Part shown: one piece after another, positions 1 to 5,020 of the stretch
How positions within the stretch are numbered: the stretch's first letter is position 1
How the letters are laid out: each line of letters starts with the position of its first letter
DNA from: Spirochaetaceae bacterium
GTDB lineage: Bacteria > Spirochaetota > Spirochaetia > B11-G9
Direction: 5' to 3'
DNA length: 5,020 bases
Assembly: GCA_030600745.1 (NCBI GenBank)
Contig: JAUVLL010000260.1
Span: 1 to 5,020 of the forward strand
Translations under genes and position numbers: made by a program
Notes under the pieces: generated by a model
What the model was told of the DNA's origin: nothing
Databases searched by the model: none
Seen by the model: only the letters and a program-made list of their open reading frames with translations

Positions 1-2058
1 GCCGGCAGGACTGTCTGGTGCAATATTTCCTGCAGGGGAAATATGGTCTGTAGTTGTGCTGTCCGGAAATATTGCAAGGCATCTTGCATTATCAACATCA
101 CTAATCTTCTCTTTTTGTGAATTATCCATAAAGGAATCAAAAAACGGAGGTTTCCTTATATAGGTACTCATCGTTTCCCAGTCATACAGGTCGCCATGGG
201 GGTACTCAAGATTCTGCCACTCATCAGTCCCTGTAAATACATCTTTATAGCGGTCCTTAAACATCTCCGGTGTTATGCAGCTGCTTATTGCCTCTTTAAT
301 TTCCAGTTCTGATGGCCAGAGGTCTTTTAGATAGACATTTTTACCGTTTAAATCTTTTCCAACAGGGTCCTGTGTTAAATCAGTCCGGATCGATCCGGTA
401 AGAGCATGAAGTACTACCAGTGGAGGAGATGCCAAAAAGCTTGCTTTGGATTCAGGGCTGACCCGTCCTTCAAAATTCCTGTTACTGGAAAGAACATTTG
501 CTGTAACCAGCTTTCCGGTGATTATTGCTTCCTTAACTGGTGGAGGCAGCGGGCCTGAGTTACCGATACATGTTGCACATCCATAACCAATTAAATTAAA
601 TCCAAGATCATTCAGATACTTCATTAACCCCGCTGCTTCCAGATAGGATGTAACTACCTGACTGCCCGGAGCGAAGGACGTTTTTACCCAGGCCTTTGTT
701 TTCAGCCCCATTTCGACAGCTTTTTTTGCAATAAGTCCGGCAGCAATAAGCACTGCCGGATTAGAAGTGTTTGTGCAGCTGGTAATTGATGCAATAACCA
801 CATCCCCATGGTGGAGATCATGATCAATATCTTTAATATAAGTACTTTCATTAATATCCTCTACATCGTAGATCTCTTTTAAAGCCTTGTCGAATTCTTT
901 AGAGACATCACCTAATAATACAAGATCCTGGGGGCGTCCCGGTCCGGCCATTGCAGGCATAATTGTAGAGATATCAAGTTCCAGAATATGGTTGTAGCCT
1001 GCAGGGTTCCTGTCATCTCTCCATAAACCCTGTGCCATTGCATATCCTTTAACAAGTTCTATTTGATCTTTATCTCTTCCTGAGAGTTTCAGATAATTTA
1101 ACAATTCATTATCTATTGGGAAAAAACCGCAGGTTGCCCCGTACTCAGGCGCCATATTACTAATTGTTGCCCTGTCTGCAAGACTAAGATTGTCCAGACC
1201 GGAACCAAAAAACTCAACAAAACAACCGACTACCCCATATTCTCTTAAGATCTGAACTATCTTGAGTACAAGATCTGTGGCAGTTATACCGGGGTTGAGT
1301 TTACCCTTAAGGTGTATGCCGATAACATCGGGTATAAGCATGGTAAGGGGCTGCCCCAGCATGGCTGCTTCCGCCTCTATACCTCCGACACCCCAGCCCA
1401 AAACACCAAGGCCATTGACCATTGTTGTGTGACTGTCTGTTCCGACAACCGTATCCGGAAATACTAAAGGAGAATCGCTGTCATCATTTTTAACTGTAAC
1501 GACAGAAGCCAGATATTCAAGGTTAACCTGGTGAATTATTCCTGTTCCCGGGGGAACAACCCTGAAATTATCAAATGCCTGCTGACCCCATCTAAAAAAC
1601 CGGTATCTTTCCTGATTTCGCTCAAATTCAAGTTCAACATTTTTTTGGAAGGCATCGGATGTGCCGAAGTAGTCAACCATAACTGAATGATCGATTATCA
1701 TATCGACCGGAATCATGGGATTGATCTTCGATGAGTCACCTCCGGCATCACTTATGGCCTCTCTCATGGCTGCAAGATCTGCAATAGCAGCACCGCCTGT
1801 AAGATCCTGCATTATAACCCTTGTGGGGTGGAATGAAATATCTGCTCCTGTATTTTTTTCAGAGGGATCCCAGTTTGCCAGAGCTGACAATTCTTTTTCA
1901 CTTATATATTCTTTATCTGAATTTCTTAATAGATTTTCAAGGAGTACTTTAAGGGAGAAAGGAAGAGGGTCAATATCAAAACCATTTGCCTTTGCATACT
2001 CTGTAATGCTGTAATAATTATATGTTTTGTTTCCGACTTTAAGAATAGAGGTGTTCAT
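1..2058 (-). CDS. acnA: Aconitate hydratase, AcnA/IRP type (C-terminus beyond the window)
   Basis: This cytoplasmic [4Fe-4S] enzyme interconverts citrate and isocitrate through cis-aconitate in the citric acid cycle. The window shows 686 codons of a family usually near 890, so most of the swivel domain is missing off the left edge. Seen directly: IIDHSVMVD with D123/H124, GTDSHTTM with D208/S209/H210, the cluster cysteines C428 (SITSCTNTSNP), C494 and C497 (GCATCIGNSGP), and SNRNFEGRV with R527/R532. The cysteine spacings of 66 and 3 match E. coli AcnA (435/501/504). The last visible residues, around TTTDHISPAGNI, begin the swivel domain; its catalytic Ser-Arg would lie outside. The ATG at 2058 follows a GGGAG box and gives a family-like N-terminus (MNTSILKVGNKTYNYYS). 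Two conserved stretches deviate: GGAAIAD (88-94) where most members read GVPAVVD, and FPDSTTTDH where LGDSVTTDH is usual. A methylcitrate-pathway role is possible but less likely. Confidence 0.97.
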   Translation of the reverse strand, partial: MNTSILKVGNKTYNYYSITEYAKANGFDIDPLPFSLKVLLENLLRNSDKEYISEKELSALANWDPSEKNTGADISFHPTRVIMQDLTGGAAIADLAAMREAISDAGGDSSKINPMIPVDMIIDHSVMVDYFGTSDAFQKNVELEFERNQERYRFFRWGQQAFDNFRVVPPGTGIIHQVNLEYLASVVTVKNDDSDSPLVFPDTVVGTDSHTTMVNGLGVLGWGVGGIEAEAAMLGQPLTMLIPDVIGIHLKGKLNPGITATDLVLKIVQILREYGVVGCFVEFFGSGLDNLSLADRATISNMAPEYGATCGFFPIDNELLNYLKLSGRDKDQIELVKGYAMAQGLWRDDRNPAGYNHILELDISTIMPAMAGPGRPQDLVLLGDVSKEFDKALKEIYDVEDINESTYIKDIDHDLHHGDVVIASITSCTNTSNPAVLIAAGLIAKKAVEMGLKTKAWVKTSFAPGSQVVTSYLEAAGLMKYLNDLGFNLIGYGCATCIGNSGPLPPPVKEAIITGKLVTANVLSSNRNFEGRVSPESKASFLASPPLVVLHALTGSIRTDLTQDPVGKDLNGKNVYLKDLWPSELEIKEAISSCITPEMFKDRYKDVFTGTDEWQNLEYPHGDLYDWETMSTYIRKPPFFDSFMDNSQKEKISDVDNARCLAIFPDSTTTDHISPAGNIAPDSPAG

Positions 2059-2063
2059 ATTGA

Positions 2064-2068
2064 CTCCC
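2064..2068 (-). promoter_or_regulatory. Ribosome binding site of acnA
   Basis: The minus strand reads GGGAG, within CAGGGAG, five bases before the ATG at 2058. It fixes this ATG as the aconitase start. Confidence 0.8.
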
Positions 2069-2086
2069 TGGGAAAATTGATAAGCT

Positions 2087-2115
2087 ATTTTAAACAATTA
2101 GATTGTTTGAGTCCA
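2087..2115 (-). promoter_or_regulatory. Predicted sigma70-type promoter of acnA
   Basis: On the minus strand TGGACT (2115-2110, 4 of 6 matches to the -35 consensus) and TAAAAT (2092-2087, 5 of 6 to the -10) are separated by exactly 17 bases. Transcription would start near 2080, leaving a leader of about 22 bases with the RBS in it. The region is AT-rich, so chance matches are possible, but spacing, position and the palindrome in the spacer support it. Confidence 0.5.
2092..2108. promoter_or_regulatory. Perfect palindrome in the acnA promoter spacer, candidate operator
   Basis: AAACAAT-TAG-ATTGTTT is a perfect 7+7 inverted repeat with a 3-base centre. It nearly coincides with the 17-base spacer of the predicted acnA promoter (2093-2109), where a bound repressor would exclude RNA polymerase. 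No regulator gene is in the window and I do not recognise the site as a known box. The stem is AT-rich and has no U-tract, so a terminator is unlikely. Confidence 0.45.
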
Positions 2116-2116
2116 T

Positions 2117-2133
2117 ATTATTGTTCAAATAAT
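2117..2133. repeat. Second inverted repeat upstream of acnA promoter
   Basis: ATTATT-GTTCA-AATAAT is a 6+6 inverted repeat directly upstream of the predicted -35. Its centre is 25 bp from the centre of the spacer palindrome, and both are 17 bp long. It may be a second, weaker operator half of the same control region. It could equally be a chance feature of AT-rich sequence. Confidence 0.25.
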
Positions 2134-2230
2134 TCTTGATACCTTTCTCTTCTCTAATCAAGGAAATCCAAAAATCATAGTCCTATTTTGGCGTGACCTG
2201 TCGTGCCCATTCGGTTGAACTTTTCTATAT

Positions 2231-3160
2231 CTACAGAAGTTTCAGAATATTTTCTTTGTCCTTAGCAAGTACCACTGCATCCAGTGCAGCATCCAGTTTA
2301 TTAAATTCATTTATAGAAATGATATGTTTCTTTTCATCGACCGAAAGACTGTATTTTAATTCAAGTTGGCGTATAAGTACATTATGCTTGTCTTCAAGTT
2401 CTCCTCTTTCTATACCTTCTTCCAGGCCTTGTTTCCTGGCCATATGAAGAAAGTGTTTTCTATCATTTTCAGCTTTTTCCCGGGAAAGTGCATATCGTCG
2501 TAATTTATCATTATTATTAAAAGCTTTGTACATTTCATGTGCCGATTTTAGGTCTTCATCGTTTTCCAGTAATATTTTTAACATTTCCTTATCCTGCCCT
2601 TCTGCCTTTAAATATAACAACCAGCTGATCATTTTACTACTCATTTTTGCATCTTTTATCTTTGGTATTTCAAGAAAATGAATAATCAGCTGATCTGTGA
2701 GTATATATTCCCGTTCTCTCCCCTCTGCTATAACAAAAAAATTATGGTAACCAGATAATTCCGGGAAAAGTGTAAAATCGAGTATGTTTATTCCAATTGT
2801 AGGAAGTAAACTGTCGTAAAGGTCACCTTCTCTACTCTGAGATGTATAAAGTTTAGCCCAATAGTACAAAGCTCTGTTCCTGAAATGTGTGTTACCGGAT
2901 GACTGCACTTCAATATTGTATAGTTTATGATTTTCGTCTTCCACCTCTATATCAAGTACGGATAACTTGTCATCGGCAAATTCCTGATAGTTAAATGGAT
3001 TTTTTTGAACAACTTTTGTAATTACAGGAAAATCTGAATCTGTTAAGACTGCATTTATAAAGGAAATAACAAGATGGTCACTTTCTTTGGTATCCAGACC
3101 AAACAGATATTTTATGAAAATATCGGATGTTGCTTTTACATATGCTTTTTTCTCTTTCAT
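2231..3160 (-). CDS. Rpn family recombination-promoting nuclease / putative transposase (PD-(D/E)XK)
   Basis: A 309-residue protein of the PDDEXK_2 / TIGR01784 type, related to E. coli RpnA-E (YhgA-like), close to the family's usual 290-310 residues. Characterised members are DNA endonucleases that raise RecA-independent recombination, and some have been linked to phage defence. Seen in the sequence: an N-terminal DIFIKYLFG block (13-21), the nuclease core LSVLDIEVED...YNIEVQ with D70 and E84-x-Q86, then RALYYWAKLYTSQ (96-108) and TIGINILDF (121-129). The C-terminus (about 185-309) is predicted helical and charged, with the GLEEGIERGELE stretch typical of the family. The core residues are intact, so it is not obviously a pseudogene. 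The RBS is weak: GGGG at 3174-3171, ten bases before the ATG, with a poly-A spacer. No terminal inverted repeats flank it, so it is not a demonstrable insertion sequence. The gene stands alone, 172 bp upstream of acnA. Confidence 0.9.
   Translation of the reverse strand: MKEKKAYVKATSDIFIKYLFGLDTKESDHLVISFINAVLTDSDFPVITKVVQKNPFNYQEFADDKLSVLDIEVEDENHKLYNIEVQSSGNTHFRNRALYYWAKLYTSQSREGDLYDSLLPTIGINILDFTLFPELSGYHNFFVIAEGREREYILTDQLIIHFLEIPKIKDAKMSSKMISWLLYLKAEGQDKEMLKILLENDEDLKSAHEMYKAFNNNDKLRRYALSREKAENDRKHFLHMARKQGLEEGIERGELEDKHNVLIRQLELKYSLSVDEKKHIISINEFNKLDAALDAVVLAKDKENILKLL
2582..2595 (-). promoter_or_regulatory. Candidate internal RBS and start codon (Rpn codon 193)
   Basis: Inside the Rpn gene, in frame, an ATG (2584-2582, Met193) is preceded by AGGA (2595-2592) at a 7-base spacing, a better RBS than the one at the main start. 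Initiation here would give a 117-residue protein made only of the helical C-terminal part, without the nuclease core. E. coli rpn genes are reported to make such short C-terminal products (RpnS) that inhibit the full-length toxin (RpnL). Whether this site is used here is inference. The other internal methionines (173, 177, 210, 240) have no comparable RBS. Confidence 0.3.
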
Positions 3161-3177
3161 TTTTTTATTACCCCATA

Positions 3178-3200
3178 GTTCTTAGTACAGGGTAAATTGT
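3178..3200 (-). repeat. Degenerate repeat, copy 1 (Rpn leader)
   Basis: On the minus strand this copy begins ACAATTTACCCTG and ends TACTAAGAAC, matching the consensus ACAATTTAnCCTGnAnTA shared with the copies at 3644-3667 and 3855-3880. It ends 17 bases before the Rpn start codon, directly before the GGGG proposed as its RBS. It contains TACAGGGTA in + orientation. Confidence 0.45.
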
Positions 3201-3643
3201 ATTTCTGCTTCAGAGATATGAGAGATTTTTATTAATTTTAAAAGATCGGGTTCTTTATCAGACCTGAAACAGATTTACGAAAAGCTATAAACGGTTTAAC
3301 AATTTTTGTATAGAACGAAATGAAATATGATGTATTTTCTAAAAGTCTCTTTCTGTTCTGTAACAGGCAGCGAAAATTATTGAAAAAGCGTACTGAGATA
3401 AAACAGGATTTTGTTTGTGGCAGAAACGTTTGGAAAAGTATGCTTTTTGAGATGGGGTTAATATAGGTTCCTTACTCGTTCCTACTCTCCTGGTGCCGGC
3501 TCCGGATCTTCTATAAATCAATCCCTTTTCCCTGTTCCTGTAACAGGACCGCCTGTCATAGTACCTTAACTCATTTATAAGGCTCTAATCCTCTATAAAA
3601 CATACATACACGGTAAATTATTCAATTCTGGAAGGGTTCACAG

Positions 3644-3667
3644 GTTCCATACTGCAGGTTAAATTGT
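3644..3667 (-). repeat. Degenerate repeat, copy 2
   Basis: The minus strand reads ACAATTTAACCTGCAGTA followed by TGGAAC. Against the copy at 3855-3880, the core TGCAGGnTAAATTGT on the + strand is identical except for one base. Both copies are followed on the + strand by a TTCTAC within about 16 bases. Confidence 0.5.
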
Positions 3668-3777
3668 CTACTGTATTTCTACTATGTATTATTGTTTCTT
3701 GTATCCATTTAATTTTATTATCTTTTTCGGTTTACTCTTAAATATTTATTTTAAAATGTACCTGTAAACGGGTTTAA

Positions 3778-3804
3778 GGGTTCCTTACTGTACCAGATCA
3801 AATA
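3778..3804 (-). repeat. Degenerate repeat, more divergent copy
   Basis: On the minus strand ATTTGATCTGGTACAGTAAG then GAACCC resembles ATTTAACCTGCAGTATGGAACC of the 3644-3667 copy, with two extra bases. Similarity is partial, so membership in the family is tentative. Confidence 0.25.
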
Positions 3805-3854
3805 CAGGGTACCTTTGCCCAAGAGCAAACCTCAAATATCTCTAATCCTTATCA

Positions 3855-3880
3855 GCTCCCTGTAATGCAGGCTAAATTGT
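3855..3880 (-). repeat. Degenerate repeat, copy 3
   Basis: The minus strand reads ACAATTTAGCCTGCATTACA then GGGAGC, sharing ACAATTTAnCCTGCA with copy 2 and ACAATTTAnCCTG with copy 1. It lies about 70 bases past the stop codon of the exported-protein gene. Confidence 0.5.
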
Positions 3881-3951
3881 ATCTATGGTTCTACTATTGG
3901 GAATAACTTTTTTTATCCAGAATACTTTTATTTTTTTAGTCGGTGTTACTT

Positions 3952-4521
3952 TTATAAACCTTCGGCTTCTGCTTGCTCTTTGAGATCCAAAAGCTCTACA
4001 CTTCTATAACGAATCAAATGATAAAATTTCATACCTCCGTCACCAGTAAGAACATGTTCAATTTCTGTTTTGTTTGTTATCCAGAATGTAAAGAAGTTTA
4101 AATCTTCTAAGGCAAGCGCTAAACCCCAATCAGATTTATTATTCTTCAACGTCTCATCCAACCATTTAATTTCTTTTACGATGGGTTCACCATATATTTT
4201 TTGCAATAAAGCCTCAAATTTTTCAAAAGAATTGATATAAATATTCCCAGAAGCAGGTAAATTCTCCTCAATAGAGTACGCAGAAGCTACCAATTTATCC
4301 TGAACAAAATAATAAAATAAAACTACATCCTGAAGCGAAATAACTGTAGAATATCTGATAGAACCAATAGACCCAGATAAATCGGAGGATTCAAAAGAAG
4401 CAGTTTCATTGCTACGAACATAGTCCGGTGAATCCCCCCAATTTACTTTTCTAAAATCAGGTTCGGAAAACAACAAAGTAGGAATACTTATAAGAATGAA
4501 AACAATAAAAATCTTTTTCAT
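3952..4521 (-). CDS. Exported protein of unknown function, 189 residues
   Basis: I do not recognise a named family. The first 19 residues form a Sec signal peptide: MKK, a hydrophobic run (IFIVFILISIPTLLF), then a likely cleavage after S19 (FS-EP). There is no lipobox cysteine, so a soluble periplasmic protein is more likely than a lipoprotein. The mature protein opens with FRKVNWGDSPDYVRSNE (23-39), the 'WG-S-xx-V' opening seen in many small exported proteins of unknown function. It continues with hydrophobic beta-like stretches (VVLFYYFVQDKLVASAYSI, NFFTFWITN) and an amphipathic segment FEKFEALLQKIYGEP (99-113). The start at 4521 is chosen for its AAGGGAG box. The frame stays open to an ATG at 4572, but that would lie upstream of the predicted transcription start, lacks an RBS and would add 17 residues before the signal peptide. 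It is probably transcribed alone. Confidence 0.8.
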   Translation of the reverse strand: MKKIFIVFILISIPTLLFSEPDFRKVNWGDSPDYVRSNETASFESSDLSGSIGSIRYSTVISLQDVVLFYYFVQDKLVASAYSIEENLPASGNIYINSFEKFEALLQKIYGEPIVKEIKWLDETLKNNKSDWGLALALEDLNFFTFWITNKTEIEHVLTGDGGMKFYHLIRYRSVELLDLKEQAEAEGL

Positions 4522-4529
4522 AAAACTTT

Positions 4530-4536
4530 CTCCCTT
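4530..4536 (-). promoter_or_regulatory. Ribosome binding site of the exported-protein gene
   Basis: The minus strand reads AAGGGAG, with eight bases between it and the ATG at 4521. This decides the start against the longer in-frame reading from 4572. Confidence 0.8.
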
Positions 4537-4560
4537 ATTACTTTTTATCAGAATAATTAT

Positions 4561-4589
4561 AATATAGCACATAATCAGAATTTTGTATA
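4561..4589 (-). promoter_or_regulatory. Predicted extended -10 promoter of the exported-protein gene
   Basis: On the minus strand TATACA (4589-4584, 4 of 6 to the -35 consensus) is followed after 17 bases by TATATT (4566-4561), which is preceded by TGC to form an extended -10. Transcription would start near 4554, about 33 bases before the ATG. The surrounding DNA is very AT-rich, which lowers confidence. Confidence 0.5.
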
Positions 4590-4767
4590 AATATTATTAT
4601 TCCCAAATAGTCATATTGATTCTTGTTTACTCCGTATTTTCTCAATTTTTTTCGATCCATTCCCTTTACCCCATCTTCCCAATATGCACAATCTAAAAAT
4701 TACTTATTGATTGATATTCCGGTATTATATACATATCTATGATTTAAAGAATCACTTTTTAGCCAAT

Positions 4768-4880
4768 GCGTTAAGGACATGCAGGGCGCGTAGCGGTCCG
4801 GGTTTCCCGGACGGAACCCCGGAATGGCCTGACCCTGTGTATGGGCGCAATTTATTGTGCCCGTATACAGGGTAACGCCC
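4768..4880 (+). repeat. GC-rich structured island, REP-like or structured-RNA element
   Basis: A sharply GC-rich segment set in AT-rich DNA. Outer arms GCGTT (4768-4772) and AACGC (4874-4878) can close it. Inside lie a perfect 7-bp hairpin, GTCCGGG-TTT-CCCGGAC (4796-4812), preceded two bases earlier by GTAG (4790-4793), and a 19-bp stem (4832-4850 with 4855-4873, loop TTTA). The GTAG plus hairpin resembles REP elements mobilised by RAYT transposases, but no RAYT gene is visible. The outer arms run GTT...AAC, opposite to the AAC...GTT order of integron attC sites. The + strand is given because only there do the stem's three imperfections pair. A 60-codon frame across it (4700-4882, minus) is most likely meaningless. 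Confidence 0.5.
4832..4873 (+). ncRNA. Long stem-loop paired fully only on the + strand
   Basis: The arm at 4832-4850 and the arm at 4855-4873 form 19 consecutive pairs around a TTTA loop. Sixteen are Watson-Crick and three are G-U wobbles when read as + strand RNA; on the minus strand those three become C-A mismatches. It is followed by AACGCCC and a run of eight A, not by a U-tract, so it is not an intrinsic terminator on the + strand. Whether it is transcribed is unknown. Confidence 0.3.
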
Positions 4881-4940
4881 AAAAAAAATAGAGTTCAAAT
4901 ATCAGATTGGTTATGACGGAACCACAAATATCCCTTACCA

Positions 4941-4975
4941 AATAAAAATACCGACCCGGAACAATACGGATCGGT
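4941..4975 (-). terminator. Intrinsic terminator of the tRNA gene
   Basis: On the minus strand ACCGATCCG (4975-4967) pairs with CGGGTCGGT (4958-4950) in a 9-bp stem with one T-G wobble and an 8-base loop, followed at once by ATTTTTATT. It starts 13 bases past the tRNA 3' end, as expected for a terminator of that transcript. Confidence 0.8.
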
Positions 4976-4988
4976 TTAATAAAATTAT

Positions 4989-5020
4989 TAGCAGGGACAG
5001 GACTCGAACCTGTGACCTCC
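4989..5020 (-). tRNA. tRNA gene, 3' part only (anticodon outside the window)
   Basis: The visible minus-strand 3' part has the variable region, a perfect T arm (ACAGG, loop TTCGAGT, CCTGT), the 3' acceptor strand CCCTGCT and discriminator A at 4989. The 5' acceptor strand should therefore read AGCAGGG beyond the right edge. CCA is not encoded; the next bases are ATA, so the end would be added by CCA-adding enzyme. Identity cannot be read because the anticodon is not present. The 32 visible bases are about 40 percent of the gene. Confidence 0.93.

Larger units (their letters stand above)
3161..3951. other. Gene-free stretch with degenerate repeats
   Basis: No reading frame here has a credible start, RBS and protein-like composition. 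A 60-codon minus-strand frame (3339-3521) lacks an RBS and recognisable motifs. The stretch contains several degenerate copies of a short repeat (annotated separately) and two copies of a small dyad, CTGTAACAG, near 3357-3365 and 3538-3546. I see no clear terminator for the gene ending at 3952 and no strong promoter for the Rpn gene. It may be a decayed remnant of older genes or elements. Confidence 0.5.

Noticed and set aside
1715..2014. 99-codon + strand reading frame
   Set aside because: It lies entirely antisense within the aconitase gene, which has full motif support, and its translation shows no recognisable motif.
2190..2207. Small dyad downstream of the Rpn gene as its terminator
   Set aside because: On the minus (coding) strand the stem has two internal mismatches and no U-tract follows; it pairs better on the + strand, where nothing needs terminating except possibly by chance.
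2193..2447. 84-codon + strand reading frame
   Set aside because: It is antisense to the 3' end of the Rpn gene; its serine-rich translation is the mirror of the charged C-terminus.
2231..3160. Rpn gene as part of a complete insertion sequence
   Set aside because: No terminal inverted repeats or target-site duplications could be found around the gene, and Rpn proteins are not known to need them.
3339..3521. 60-codon minus-strand reading frame
   Set aside because: No RBS or protein motif; the sequence belongs to the repeat-bearing gene-free stretch.
3178..3880. CRISPR array
   Set aside because: The copies are degenerate and their spacing is irregular (about 130 to 470 bp).
4768..4880. Integron attC site
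   Set aside because: attC sites run RYYYAAC to GTTRRRY, whereas the outer arms here run GTT first and AAC last on either strand, and no integrase or cassette array is visible.
4700..4882. 60-codon minus-strand reading frame
   Set aside because: It runs through both arms of the structured GC-rich island, so its codons are dictated by the palindromes; no RBS or motif.

Overview
The window comes from an AT-rich bacterial chromosome. All recognisable genes are on the minus strand. I lean towards a free-living or host-associated spirochaete. The reasons are the mix of an AcnA-type aconitase, a long PD-(D/E)XK 'recombination-promoting nuclease' (Rpn) gene of a family often multi-copy in spirochaetes, a small exported protein with the 'WGDS..YV' style common in that phylum, and a tRNA gene with no encoded CCA. 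This assignment is inference; nothing here proves it.

Layout from left to right. Positions 1-2058 hold the first 686 codons of an AcnA-type aconitase; the swivel domain continues past the left edge. Its 172-bp upstream region has a good RBS, a sigma70-like promoter and a perfect 7+7 palindrome sitting almost exactly in the -35/-10 spacer, with a second palindrome just upstream. Positions 2231-3160 hold a 309-residue Rpn/PDDEXK_2-family nuclease, with a possible internal translation start at codon 193 that recalls the gene-within-gene RpnL/RpnS arrangement reported in Escherichia coli. Positions 3161-3951 hold no credible gene but carry several degenerate copies of a roughly 25-bp sequence, the last one ending in the leader of the Rpn gene. 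Positions 3952-4521 encode a 189-residue Sec-exported protein of unknown function with its own promoter and RBS. Positions 4768-4880 are a GC-rich structured island in AT-rich DNA. It contains a 19-bp stem whose only imperfections are three G-U wobbles on the + strand, a second hairpin preceded by GTAG as in REP elements, and outer closing repeats. The right edge holds the 3' part of a tRNA gene and its intrinsic terminator.

The genes look like separate transcription units rather than one operon: gaps are 172, 791 and about 470 bp, and two genes have promoters of their own. No functional link between aconitase and the nuclease is evident. The points most worth a second look are the possible internal start of the Rpn gene, the palindrome inside the acnA promoter, the degenerate repeat family and the structured island.
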